Below are positions 27,171 to 34,675 of a stretch of DNA of 64,000 nucleotides, in pieces; the stretch's first letter is position 1; every line of letters starts with the position of its first letter. A model generated the notes under the pieces. That model worked only from the letters and a program-made list of their open reading frames with translations, was not told the DNA's origin and did no database searches. The stretch is from NCBI GenBank assembly GCA_016717855.1, contig JADKEV010000012.1, forward strand, positions 124,001 to 188,000, in the 5' to 3' direction. Source of the DNA: Betaproteobacteria bacterium. GTDB lineage: Bacteria > Pseudomonadota > Gammaproteobacteria > Burkholderiales > Casimicrobiaceae. The translations under genes and the position numbers were made by a program.

Positions 27171-27632
27171 ATGGCAACCGCCGATGGCGTGGCCGCCGGC
27201 CGCGCACAGGAATCCCCGGACCGCGGCCGTGAGGTGCCGGCCGCGGCGGGACTTGCCGAGCCGGGCTTGCTGGACAATGCGCAGGCCCTGTGGCACGACT
27301 TGCGCGGCCTGGCCCATGATCACCTGCAGCTCGCCGCGCTCGAGACACAGCGGGCGGGCAAGAGTCTGGTGACGATGATCGCCAGCGCGGTCGCGGCAGG
27401 ACTGCTGCTGGTCACCGCGTGGCTCGGGCTGATGGCCGCCGGCGCAGTCGGACTGGTCGCCCTCGGCCTGCACCCTGGCCCGGCATTGCTGCTCGTGGCG
27501 GTGCTCAACGTGGCCGCCGCATACCTGCTCTATGCGCTGATCCGCCGCAGCAGCCGCGATCTGCGCTTTCCCGCCACGGTGCGCAGCCTGCAGGCCGACG
27601 CAGCACTCTTCGCCAGGCCGGACGCCTCATGA
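27171..27632 (+). CDS. YqjE-like / phage holin superfamily III membrane protein
   Basis: 153 residues. A Pro/Glu N-terminal tail is followed by an amphipathic helix (DLRGLAHDHLQLAALETQRAG) and two membrane helices (LVTMIASAVAAGLLLVTAWL and ALLLVAVLNVAAAYLLYALI). The order and the conserved LxLLxLExQ-like helix fit the YqjE family, which databases also label as Phage_holin_3_6. There is no phage context; the yqjD/yqjK-like neighbours show it is a chromosomal stress operon. Its stop overlaps the next ATG (ATGA). Confidence 0.8.
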   Translation: MATADGVAAGRAQESPDRGREVPAAAGLAEPGLLDNAQALWHDLRGLAHDHLQLAALETQRAGKSLVTMIASAVAAGLLLVTAWLGLMAAGAVGLVALGLHPGPALLLVAVLNVAAAYLLYALIRRSSRDLRFPATVRSLQADAALFARPDAS

Positions 27633-28015
27633 ACGACGCCGCACCAGGCCGTGAACCGGCAATGTCGGTGCCGCTCAAGTTGCGGATCCGCGCGGCGGAG
27701 CGGCAACTCGCGGAGCGGCGGGCCGATGTCCGGTCGCACTCCGCCGCTCTGGGTCGCAGTGCGCGTGCGTCCCTCGGCTCCCCCGCCGCACTGCTGGCGG
27801 GTGTCGGCGCGGGGTTCGCGCTCGGACTGTTTACCAGGCGCCGCCGGGCGTCATCGCCGCGGCCGCCGATCGAACTCCCCACCGCACGGCCCTCTATCTT
27901 CGCTTCGCTGCTGGACGCCGTGACGCTGGTGTCGACGGTCATGGCGCTGTTCCCGGTGCTGGGACTGGGCCGGGGCCGGGATGCCGGCGCCGCGACCGGC
28001 GGCGACGAGTACTAG
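27629..28015 (+). CDS. YqjK-like small membrane protein
   Basis: 128 residues beginning at the ATGA overlap with the YqjE-like gene. An N-terminal basic helix (LKLRIRAAERQLAERRADVR) precedes a glycine-rich hydrophobic segment (SPAALLAGVGAGFALGLFTRRRR) and a second hydrophobic helix (LLDAVTLVSTVMALFPVLGLG). Family assignment rests on position and general plan more than on motifs. Third gene of the yqjDEK-type operon. Confidence 0.65.
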   Translation: MNDAAPGREPAMSVPLKLRIRAAERQLAERRADVRSHSAALGRSARASLGSPAALLAGVGAGFALGLFTRRRRASSPRPPIELPTARPSIFASLLDAVTLVSTVMALFPVLGLGRGRDAGAATGGDEY

Positions 28016-28075
28016 ATTTCGGAACTGCTTCATGCTGACGTTCGTGTTGTTAAATGAGAAGAAAGGAAGCACATC

Positions 28076-28225
28076 ATGCTCTACACCATTGCTGTCATTC
28101 TGTTGATCCTGTGGCTGCTCGGCCTGGTCAGTTCCTACACCATGGGCGGATTCATACACGTCCTGCTTGTGATAGCCGTCGTCGTCATCCTTGTCAAGCT
28201 CATCACCGGGCGCAGGGTCCTGTAG
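28076..28225 (+). CDS. Lmo0937-family membrane peptide
   Basis: 49 residues: MLYTIAVILLILWLLGLVSS, then YTMGGFIHVLLVIAVVVILV and the basic end KLITGRRVL. This two-helix pattern with the central TMGGFIH and terminal GRR is characteristic of the lmo0937/DUF5670 family found near stress genes in many bacteria. GAAAGGAAGC lies eight bases before the ATG. Too short for most automatic calls. The role is unknown. Confidence 0.88.
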   Translation: MLYTIAVILLILWLLGLVSSYTMGGFIHVLLVIAVVVILVKLITGRRVL

Positions 28226-28284
28226 GCACGGGCGCCGCCAGGGAGCCCGGATTCCGGGTCGGGCGAAAAAAAATAGTCGATAAA

Positions 28285-28327
28285 TGTTCGCTGGCGCACA
28301 GAACGGAATTACGGGTTAGCGGATTAT
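28285..28327 (+). promoter_or_regulatory. Dyad-dependent promoter G (drives small RNA 1 of the twin pair)
   Basis: TGTTCG-CTGG-CGCACA at 28285-28300 matches all ten fixed positions. After 21 bases GATTAT (28322-28327) serves as -10. The predicted start at 28334 is one base before the first hairpin of the RNA, which independently supports the spacing rule. Confidence 0.65.
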
Positions 28328-28333
28328 GACATC

Positions 28334-28411
28334 GAGTGTTTGACGTCCTCCCCGTCAGACACTTGCAGTGCAGGCCCGGTGGCGGGATTCCCGTCACCGG
28401 GCCTTTTTCTT
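28334..28411 (+). ncRNA. Twin small RNA, copy 1 (CCUCCC loop)
   Basis: A ~77-nt transcript is predicted from promoter G to the terminator. Hairpin 1: AGTGTTTGACG (28335-28345) pairs along its full length, one G-T pair included, with CGTCAGACACT (28353-28363). The exposed seven-base loop TCCTCCC is complementary to Shine-Dalgarno sequences. A short linker leads to the terminator stem. No start codon with an RBS occurs inside. The same design occurs again at 29004, with unrelated stem bases but the same loop. Likely an anti-Shine-Dalgarno trans-acting RNA. The alternative is a leader attenuator for the YXWGXW gene at 28467. Confidence 0.6.
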
Positions 28412-28414
28412 TTC
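28373..28414 (+). terminator. Intrinsic terminator of small RNA copy 1
   Basis: GGCCCGGTGGCGGG (28373-28386) pairs with CCCGTCACCGGGCC (28390-28403) over 14 bp including one G-T, loop ATT. TTTTTCTTTTT-like tract follows (28404-28413). Very strong; downstream genes would receive only readthrough. Confidence 0.93.
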
Positions 28415-28466
28415 GGGTCGCCGCCCGCGGCGGCCGCGCCGAATCACTTCCCTGGAGATCTACCTG

Positions 28467-28889
28467 ATGAAGAACCTACCTGTTGAACATTGCGTTGCCG
28501 CGGCTTCCGCCTCCACCGGCGTGCCGGCCCTGCGCCGCAGCACGCTGACCTTGGCACTGCGCGGCGCTGCCCTGTGCATCGCGCTGGGTTTCGGCGCGGC
28601 GCCGATGACCGCGCTGGCTGATACGAGGGTCGTGGTGCGTGTGGCGCCCCCGGCCATGCAGGTCGAGGAAGTGCCGGCAGCCCGGCGCGGCTACCTCTGG
28701 GCGCCGGGCTACTGGCGCTGGCAGAACCGCCAGCATGTCTGGTCGAAGGGCCATTGGGAGCGCGAGCGCCGCGGCCAGCGCTTCGAAGGCGCCCGCTGGG
28801 AGCAGCGCGGCGAGCGTTACCAGTTCGCCCCCGCCCGCTGGCAGCGGGACGGCAATCGTGGCGCCCGCCGGGAACGGGTGACGCAGTAA
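28467..28889 (+). CDS. YXWGXW-repeat secreted protein
   Basis: 140 residues, RBS TGGAG about ten bases before ATG 28467. A long signal region (helix LALRGAALCIALGFGAAPMT, cut near ALA|DT) leads to a Trp/Arg-rich mature domain: RRGYLWAPGYWRWQNRQHVW followed by SKGHWERERRGQRFEGARWE and YQFAPARWQRD. This is the YXWGXW repeat type, small periplasmic or surface proteins of unknown role. The gene sits between the twin small RNAs, 53 bases after the first terminator and 66 bases before promoter H. Confidence 0.82.
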   Translation: MKNLPVEHCVAAASASTGVPALRRSTLTLALRGAALCIALGFGAAPMTALADTRVVVRVAPPAMQVEEVPAARRGYLWAPGYWRWQNRQHVWSKGHWERERRGQRFEGARWEQRGERYQFAPARWQRDGNRGARRERVTQ

Positions 28890-28954
28890 CGTCGCCGCCA
28901 TGGTTTCTTCGCGCCTGCCTCGCCAATCAATGCCGGAAATATTTTTTTTCCATA

Positions 28955-28997
28955 TGTGCGTTACCGCACGGACGCGAAAGTACCGGAAATCCATGAT
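28955..28997 (+). promoter_or_regulatory. Dyad-dependent promoter H (drives small RNA 2 of the twin pair)
   Basis: TGTGCG-TTAC-CGCACG at 28955-28970 matches nine of ten fixed positions. CATGAT (28992-28997) is the -10 at the standard 21-base spacing. The predicted start is 29004, again one base before the RNA's first hairpin. Confidence 0.62.
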
Positions 28998-29003
28998 CTA
29001 ACC

Positions 29004-29078
29004 GGGTGCTTATTGTCCTCCCCGACAAGCACCAGTAGTACCGGGCCCGGAACGGTAGTTACGTTCCGGGCCTTTTTC
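29004..29078 (+). ncRNA. Twin small RNA, copy 2 (CCUCCCC loop)
   Basis: A ~75-nt transcript from promoter H. Hairpin 1: GGTGC (29005-29009) and TTGTC (29013-29017) pair with GACAAGCACC (29024-29033), leaving a three-base bulge TTA; the loop with its closing C reads CCTCCCC. An AT-containing linker leads to the terminator. Same architecture, length, loop and promoter type as copy 1, but different stem bases, so pairing is conserved while sequence is not. The next gene begins 75 bases after the terminator, which also allows a leader-attenuator model. Confidence 0.6.
29044..29077 (+). terminator. Intrinsic terminator of small RNA copy 2
   Basis: GGCCCGGAACG (29044-29054) pairs exactly with CGTTCCGGGCC (29062-29072), loop GTAGTTA, followed by TTTTT. 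The GGCCCGG base of the stem is shared with the terminator of copy 1, suggesting common descent. Confidence 0.93.
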
Positions 29079-29152
29079 CGTTTCCCCACCACGTTCCAGG
29101 CCGCGGCCCGCAGCGCTTCCGGACCCGCGGCAAAACCAGGAAAAGGCCAGCA

Positions 29153-30028
29153 ATGATCCGCCTCAAGTTCTCCATTGCCCTGCACTACGAGATCCTCGAC
29201 AACCCCAGCGACTTCATCCTGAACATCCATGCCGCGCAAACGCGCTGCCAGATCGTCGCCGCCGAGCACCTCACGGTCAGCCAGCCGGTCGAGACCGTGC
29301 TCTACACCGATCCGACCTACGGCACGCGTTACCTGCGGCTGAAGGGCGAACCGGGCAACCTGGACATCCGTTACGAGGCGACGGTCGACATCAGCCATTT
29401 TGTCACGTCGCCCGGGCGCCTGATGGAGGTGCCGGTCGCCGAAATGCCCGCCGAAATCCTGCCCTACATCTACCCCAGCCGTTACTGCCAGTCGGACCGG
29501 TTGCGCCGTTTCGGCGCGCGCGAATTCGGCCACTTGCGCCAGGGCTACTGGCGGGTGCAGGCGATCGCGGATTGGGTACGCCAGCGCACGACGTTCACCC
29601 CCGGCAGCTCGAACAGCAGCACCTCCGCCGTCGACACCGTGATCGAGCAGGTCGGCGTGTGCCGCGATTTCGCCCACCTGATGATCGCGCTGTGCCGGGC
29701 CTGCAACATCCCGGCGCGCTTCGTCACCGGCATTGACTACGGCGCCGACCCGGCGATGGGGCCGACGGACTTCCACGCCTATGTCGAGGTGTTCCTGGGC
29801 GATCGCTGGTATCTGTTCGATCCGACCGGCGTCTCGCCGCCAATGGGGCTGGTGCGCCTGGGCACCGGCCGCGATGCGGCCGACGTCTCGTTCGCCACCA
29901 TGTTCGGCGCCGTCCGTTCCTTCGCCCCGGTGATCATCATCGAAGCGCTGGAAGACCCCGCCAACGGCGTCGTTCTGCCCCGGCACAGCCTGGACGCGCT
30001 GTCGTCGCATGGAGGTGCAGCGGCGTAG
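29153..30028 (+). CDS. Transglutaminase-like cysteine protease-fold protein
   Basis: 291 residues, cytoplasmic (no signal). The N-terminal beta domain (about 1-100, IRLKFSIALHYEILDNPSDF) is followed by the transglutaminase-like core. The catalytic triad is visible: Cys in EQVGVCRDFAHLMIALC, His in TDFHAYVEVFLGDRWYLFD and Asp in the following DPTGVSPP. Such proteins are usually peptidases or amidases, not true transglutaminases. AGGAAAAGG precedes the ATG. It is the last gene of the stress block, 75 bases after the small RNA terminator, and its 3' end is followed by a dispersed inverted-repeat element. Confidence 0.88.
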   Translation: MIRLKFSIALHYEILDNPSDFILNIHAAQTRCQIVAAEHLTVSQPVETVLYTDPTYGTRYLRLKGEPGNLDIRYEATVDISHFVTSPGRLMEVPVAEMPAEILPYIYPSRYCQSDRLRRFGAREFGHLRQGYWRVQAIADWVRQRTTFTPGSSNSSTSAVDTVIEQVGVCRDFAHLMIALCRACNIPARFVTGIDYGADPAMGPTDFHAYVEVFLGDRWYLFDPTGVSPPMGLVRLGTGRDAADVSFATMFGAVRSFAPVIIIEALEDPANGVVLPRHSLDALSSHGGAAA

Positions 30029-30052
30029 GGTAGATTGCGTGAGATGAATTTC

Positions 30053-30225
30053 GTAGGATGGGTGGAGCGCAGCGATACCCATCATGACGGGCCGAGCCCG
30101 AAAGTCCGGGTGTTGCGCCGGCCGTCGATCGGCGCGACATCGACCGCACTATACGGGTCAACGAGATGGGTATCGATGCGCTCCGCCCACCATCGATGGG
30201 TATCGCTGCGCTCCACCCATCCTAC
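30053..30225. repeat. TIR-bounded dispersed element, copy 1
   Basis: Starts GTAGGATGGGTGGAGCGCAG and ends with the inverted form CTGCGCTCCACCCATCCTAC. The terminal repeats are about 31 bp; the right one is preceded by a second, diverged copy (30165-30194). The ~80 bp core is unrelated to those of the other copies. The right end supplies the TAG stop codon of the convergent enoyl-CoA hydratase gene. No coding capacity. Confidence 0.85.
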
Positions 30226-30992
30226 TCGAATCTGCTGAAATCCGGCTTCCGCTTCTCGAAAAACGCGCGCGCGGCCTCGCCGAATTCCGGCGAGGCGAGA
30301 CGCTCGCCGAACAACCGCGATTCGGTCTCGAGCACCTCGGCGACGCGCGCCGCGGTCCACTTGCGCATCAGCGCCTTGGTCGCGCGGATCGCCCCTGCCG
30401 GCTGGGCGGCCAGTTGCGCGATCCTGCCCTCGGCGTGGGCCATCAGTTCCCCGTCGGGCAGCACCGCATTGACCAGCCCGATGGCCAGCGCGCGCTCGGC
30501 GCTGAAGCGCTCGCCCAGCATCAGCAGCTCGGCCGCCTGCACATGGCCCGCCATCCGCGCCAGCGCGTAGCTGCTTGATCCTTCCGGGCACAAGCCCAGC
30601 GACGCGAACGGCAACTGGAACTTCGCGCCCTGCCCCGCGTAGGCCAGGTCGCAATGCAGCAGCAGCGTCGTGCCGATGCCGACCGCCGAGCCGTTGACGG
30701 CGGCGACGATGGGCTTGACCGCCGTGCTGATCGTCTCCAGGAATTTCATCGCCGGCCGCTCGCGGATCATCCGCTCCAGGTCCTGGAACTCCGCGAGGTC
30801 GTTGCCGGCGGTGAAGCAGTCGGGCTGGCCGTGGATGAACACCACGCGCACTTCGGCGTCGTCGTTCGATCCGGCGATCGCCTCGCGCATCGCGTCGTAC
30901 ATCGCGCCGGTCAGCGCGTTCTTCTTGTCCGGGCGATTGAGCTGGATGCGCAGGACGCGGTTGGCTTTGGTGATCAGGATGTCGTTGGTCAT
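30222..30992 (-). CDS. Enoyl-CoA hydratase/isomerase family protein
   Basis: 256-residue crotonase-fold enzyme, probably hydrating or isomerising enoyl-CoA in fatty acid degradation. Oxyanion-hole segments are seen in FTAGNDLAEFQ and NGSAVGIGTTLLLHCDLAYA; FQLPFASLGLCPEGSSSYAL replaces the usual Glu position pattern, so hydratase versus isomerase activity is uncertain. The C-terminal half shows EARAFFEKRKPDF-like family ends. The stop codon is the first three bases of the neighbouring repeat element, so the present 3' end may have been set by its insertion. Thirteen bases separate it from the thiolase stop side, giving a likely operon thiolase-hydratase. Confidence 0.9.
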   Translation of the reverse strand: MTNDILITKANRVLRIQLNRPDKKNALTGAMYDAMREAIAGSNDDAEVRVVFIHGQPDCFTAGNDLAEFQDLERMIRERPAMKFLETISTAVKPIVAAVNGSAVGIGTTLLLHCDLAYAGQGAKFQLPFASLGLCPEGSSSYALARMAGHVQAAELLMLGERFSAERALAIGLVNAVLPDGELMAHAEGRIAQLAAQPAGAIRATKALMRKWTAARVAEVLETESRLFGERLASPEFGEAARAFFEKRKPDFSRFE

Positions 30993-31005
30993 GGGATCCC
31001 CGGAG

Positions 31006-32184
31006 TCAGGCTACTTCAAACAATCCCGCCGCCCCCTGTCCGCCTCCTATGCACATCGTGACGACCACGTACTTGACGCCGCGGCGCTTGCCTTCGAGCA
31101 GCGCGTGGCCGGTCAGCCGCGCGCCGGACATCCCGTACGGGTGGCCGACCGCGATCGCGCCGCCGTCGACGTTCAGCCGGTCGTTCGGGATCCCCAGCTT
31201 GTCGCGGCAGTAGATCACCTGGACGGCGAACGCCTCATTCAATTCCCACAGGCCGATGTCTTCGACCCTGAGGCCGGCCTTCGCCAGCAGCTTCGGGATC
31301 GCGAACACCGGGCCGATGCCCATTTCGTCGGGCTCGCAGCCGGCGACGGCGAAGCCGCGGAAGATGCCCAGCGGGGCGAGTCCCTTTTTCTCCGCGGTTT
31401 GCGCGTCCATCACGATGCATGCCGCGGCGCCGTCGGAGAACTGGCTGGCGTTGCCCGCGGCGATCACGCCTCCGGGGACTGCCGGTTTTATCTTCGACAC
31501 GCCTTCGTATGTGGTGTCGGCGCGAATGCCTTCGTCGGCGGCGATGGTGACTTCGCGCGTGAAGAGCTGGCCCGATTCCTTGTCGGCGACGCCCATGGTC
31601 GTGGTCATCGGCGCGATCTCGGCGGTGAAGCGGCCGGCGGCCTGCGCGGCGGTCGCGCGCTGCTGCGACTGCACGCCGTACTCGTCCTGCTTATCGCGCG
31701 GGATGTTGTAACGCTTGGCGACGGTCTCGGCGGTCTGCAGCATCGGCCAGTAGACTTCCGGCTTGTGCTCGTTCAGCCAGCCCTCGACCAGCATGTGCTT
31801 GTTCATCTCCTGCTGGACGCAGGAGATCGATTCCAGCCCGCCCGCGGCGTAGATGCTGCCTTCGCCGGCGATGATGCGCTGCGCGGCCAGCGCGATGGTC
31901 TGCAGGCCGGACGAGCAGAAGCGGTTCACCGTCATCCCGGCGGTGGTCACCGGGCAGCCGGCGCGCAGCGCGATCTGCCGCGCGATGTTGGCGCCGGTCG
32001 CGCCCTCGGGATTCGCGCAGCCCATGATCACGTCCTCGACCTCGGCCGCTTCGATGCCGGCGCGCGCGATCGCGTTCGCCACCGCGTGGCCGCCCAGCGT
32101 CGCGCCGTGGGTCATGTTGAAGGCGCCACGCCACGACTTGGCGAGTCCGGTGCGGGCGGTGGAGACGATGACTGCGTCGGTCAT
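31006..32184 (-). CDS. Acetyl-CoA acyltransferase (thiolase)
   Basis: 392 residues. Nucleophilic Cys90 in TVNRFCSSGLQTIALA; acid/base motifs NEAFAVQ, GHPYGMSGARLTGH and TMCIGGGQGAAGLFE near the end. It cleaves 3-ketoacyl-CoA with CoA in beta-oxidation (or condenses acetyl-CoA). ATG 32184 begins MTDAVIVSTARTGLAKSWRG. Lies upstream of the enoyl-CoA hydratase gene and downstream of the FadB-like gene on the same strand; a dispersed repeat (32220-32363) fills the gap in between. Could be named fadA, but nothing distinguishes it from other thiolase paralogues. Confidence 0.94.
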   Translation of the reverse strand: MTDAVIVSTARTGLAKSWRGAFNMTHGATLGGHAVANAIARAGIEAAEVEDVIMGCANPEGATGANIARQIALRAGCPVTTAGMTVNRFCSSGLQTIALAAQRIIAGEGSIYAAGGLESISCVQQEMNKHMLVEGWLNEHKPEVYWPMLQTAETVAKRYNIPRDKQDEYGVQSQQRATAAQAAGRFTAEIAPMTTTMGVADKESGQLFTREVTIAADEGIRADTTYEGVSKIKPAVPGGVIAAGNASQFSDGAAACIVMDAQTAEKKGLAPLGIFRGFAVAGCEPDEMGIGPVFAIPKLLAKAGLRVEDIGLWELNEAFAVQVIYCRDKLGIPNDRLNVDGGAIAVGHPYGMSGARLTGHALLEGKRRGVKYVVVTMCIGGGQGAAGLFEVA

Positions 32185-32219
32185 GATGATGTTCCTCGGT
32201 CGTTACAGATCAAATTTTC

Positions 32220-32363
32220 GCAGGATGGGTGGAGCGCAGCGATACCCATCTCGTGTTTCAACATTTTCCGGTTGGATGGCGCCGGCCGGTCAGGGTCGCG
32301 TGCGGCAATGCGGTCCCGGATGAATCTACCATGATGGGTATCGCTGCGCTCCACCCATCCTAC
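32220..32363. repeat. TIR-bounded dispersed element, copy 2
   Basis: 144 bp between the FadB-like and thiolase genes. Left end GCAGGATGGGTGGAGCGCAG (first bases GC instead of GT), right end its inverted copy ending CCACCCATCCTAC at 32363. The core is about 80 bp and unlike the other copies. It interrupts the spacing of what would otherwise be a compact beta-oxidation operon. Confidence 0.85.
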
Positions 32364-32398
32364 GGATACTGCGGCAGCTGTTTCAACCTACGTCAGTT

Positions 32399-34492
32399 TC
32401 ACGACGGGTTGAACGTCTTGCCGTCGGCGGCCAGTCTGGCCAGCAGCGCCGCCGGCGTCCAGAAGCCCGGATCGCCGTGCGGATTCTTCGCGAACTTTTT
32501 CATCGCCGCGATCACGTTGACCAGGCCCTGGCTGTCGGCGTAGAGCATCGGCCCGCCGCGATAGAGAGGGAAGCCGTAGCCGGTGAGATAGACAATGTCG
32601 ATGTCGGAGGCGCGCGCCGCGATGCCTTCCTCGAGTATTTTCGCGCCTTCGTTTACCAGCGCGTAGACGCAGCGGTGGACGATCTCGTCATCGGTGATCT
32701 TGCGCCGCGCGACGCCGATTTCCTTCGAGTGATTGACGATCAGTTCCTGGACCAGCGGGTCCGGGATCGGATCGCGTTTGCCCGCCTCGTACTTGTAGAC
32801 GCCGGCTCCGGTCTTCTGCCCGAAGCGGCCCATCTCGCAGATCTTGTCGATCCAGCGCGAGTAGACCATGTCGGGCTTCTCGACATAGCGGCGCTTCCTG
32901 ATGTACCAGCCCACGTCGAGCCCGGCCATGTCGGACATCCGGAACGGACCCATCGCCCAGCCGAATTTCTCCATGGCCTTGTCCACTTCCCAAGGCAGCG
33001 CGCCTTCCTCGACCAGGAACATCGCCTGGCGCAGATACTGCTCCAGCATCCGGTTGCCGATGAAGCCGTCGCAGACCCCGGAGACCACGCCGGTCTTCTT
33101 GATTGTCTTGGAGAGTTTCATCGTCGTCGCGAGCACGTCCTTCGCCGTGTCCTTGCCGCGGATGATCTCCAGCAGCTTCATCACGTTGGCCGGGCTGAAG
33201 AAGTGGGTGCCGATCACGTCCTGCGGCCGCTTGGTGAAGGCGGCGATCTTGTTGACGTCCAGCGTCGAGGTGTTGGACGCGAGGATCGCGCCGGGCTTCA
33301 TCACTTCGTCGAGCTTCTTGAACACCTGCTCCTTCACGCCCATGTCCTCGAACACCGCTTCGATCACGATGTCGGCGCCGCCGATGTCGGCATAATTCAG
33401 CGTGCCCTTGATCAGGTCGACGCGCTGCTGCATCTTCTCGGGCGTGAGCCGGCCTTTTTTCGCCGAGTTCTCGTAGTTCTTGCGGATGACGCCGAGGCCC
33501 TTGTCGAGCGCTTCCTGCTTCATCTCCAGCAGCGTGACCGGTATCCCGGCATTGGCGAAGTTCATCGCGATGCCGCCGCCCATCGTGCCGGCGCCGATGA
33601 TCGCGGCAGACTTGACCGGGCGCGGCGGCGTGTCTTCCGGCACATCGGGAATCTTCGACGCGGCGCGCTCGGCGAAGAACGCGTGGCGCAGCGCCCGCGA
33701 CTCCGGCGTCTGCATCAGCATCAGGAACAGCTCGCGCTCCTTTTTCAGGCCCTGCTCGAAGGGCAGCGTCGCGGCGGCCTTCAGCGCTTCGACGCAGGCG
33801 GACGGGGCAGGGTAGTTGCGGGCGACCGCCGCGACCGTGTTGGCGGCGAATTGCAGGAAGGCTTCCGGATTCGGGTGCACGACCTTCAGGTTGCGCACCA
33901 GCTTGAGCGGCTTCTTCTCATCGACGGCGGCCTTGGCGAAGGCGAGCGCGCCGGCCAGCAGGTCGCCTTCGATCACCTGGTCGAACAGCGCCGTCTTGGC
34001 CAGCTTTTCCGAGGGCACCGTCGTGCCCGAGACGATCATGTTCAGCGCGGCTTCCAGCCCGACCACGCGCGGGAGCCGCTGGGTACCGCCGGCGCCCGGC
34101 AGCAGGCCCAGCTTGACTTCGGGCAGCGCGATCTGCGCGCCCGCGACCGCGACGCGGAAGTGGCAGGCCAGCGCCAGTTCCAGTCCGCCGCCCATCGCCA
34201 CCGCGTGGATCGCCGCGATCACCGGCTTGGTCGAGGCTTCGACCGCGCGGATCACCGTATGCAGGTTCGGTTCGGCGAACGCCTTGGGCGAATTGAACTC
34301 GCGGATGTCGGCACCGCCGGAAAAAGCGCGGCCGGCGCCGATGAGCACAATCGCGGCGACGGCCGGATCGTCCTGGGCCGCGGCGAGGCCGTCGACGATC
34401 GCGGTGCGCAGCGCGTGGCCGAGGCCGTTGACGGGGGGATTGTCGAGCGTGATGACGGCAACGTTGCCGTGCAGGGCATAGGGGGCGGACAT
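32399..34492 (-). CDS. FadB-like bifunctional enoyl-CoA hydratase / 3-hydroxyacyl-CoA dehydrogenase
   Basis: 697 residues carrying two steps of beta-oxidation. Residues 1-190 are a crotonase domain (AFSGGADIREFNSP, HAVAMGGGLELALACHFRVA, EVKLGLLPGAGGTQRLPR). From about 295 comes the NAD-binding domain (AAIIGAGTMGGGIAMNFANA, SNTSTLDVNKIAAFTKRPQD, IGTHFFSPANVMKLLEI), then two C-terminal helical domains (GFIGNRMLEQYLRQAMFL, YLTGYGFPLYRGGPMLYADS). ATG 34492 is chosen because AGGAAAC lies eight bases upstream and MSAPYALHGNVAVITLDNPP fits the family start. Operon-like with thiolase and hydratase downstream; divergent from the acyl-CoA ligase gene. Confidence 0.95.
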   Translation of the reverse strand: MSAPYALHGNVAVITLDNPPVNGLGHALRTAIVDGLAAAQDDPAVAAIVLIGAGRAFSGGADIREFNSPKAFAEPNLHTVIRAVEASTKPVIAAIHAVAMGGGLELALACHFRVAVAGAQIALPEVKLGLLPGAGGTQRLPRVVGLEAALNMIVSGTTVPSEKLAKTALFDQVIEGDLLAGALAFAKAAVDEKKPLKLVRNLKVVHPNPEAFLQFAANTVAAVARNYPAPSACVEALKAAATLPFEQGLKKERELFLMLMQTPESRALRHAFFAERAASKIPDVPEDTPPRPVKSAAIIGAGTMGGGIAMNFANAGIPVTLLEMKQEALDKGLGVIRKNYENSAKKGRLTPEKMQQRVDLIKGTLNYADIGGADIVIEAVFEDMGVKEQVFKKLDEVMKPGAILASNTSTLDVNKIAAFTKRPQDVIGTHFFSPANVMKLLEIIRGKDTAKDVLATTMKLSKTIKKTGVVSGVCDGFIGNRMLEQYLRQAMFLVEEGALPWEVDKAMEKFGWAMGPFRMSDMAGLDVGWYIRKRRYVEKPDMVYSRWIDKICEMGRFGQKTGAGVYKYEAGKRDPIPDPLVQELIVNHSKEIGVARRKITDDEIVHRCVYALVNEGAKILEEGIAARASDIDIVYLTGYGFPLYRGGPMLYADSQGLVNVIAAMKKFAKNPHGDPGFWTPAALLARLAADGKTFNPS

Positions 34493-34507
34493 GGGAGTTT
34501 CCTGATG

Positions 34508-34519
34508 GAGGAATTCCTC
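34508..34519. promoter_or_regulatory. Palindrome between divergent beta-oxidation promoters
   Basis: GAGGAATTCCTC is a perfect 12-bp palindrome 16 bases upstream of the FadB-like ATG. On the - strand it follows a TATCAT -10-like box by about two bases, so it would overlap the start of transcription, a position suited to a repressor. The rest of the 183-bp divergent gap shows nothing else clear. Confidence 0.35.
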
Positions 34520-34675
34520 TATGATAACGGGCGGCGGCGATAAATCCAACCACAACGCTCCGCGCGGCGCGGCCAGCGGTGGAGCAAACAGGGACGCAGC
34601 CGTTGACCGCGGTCAAGCCAGGCCGAGCGGCGATCCGTCGCGACGCACTATCGGCAACGGAGTTCGAGGAGGAGC

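Noticed and set aside
27171..27632. Prophage holin
   Set aside because: The family label is shared with YqjE; neighbours are yqjD/yqjK-like and no phage genes are present.
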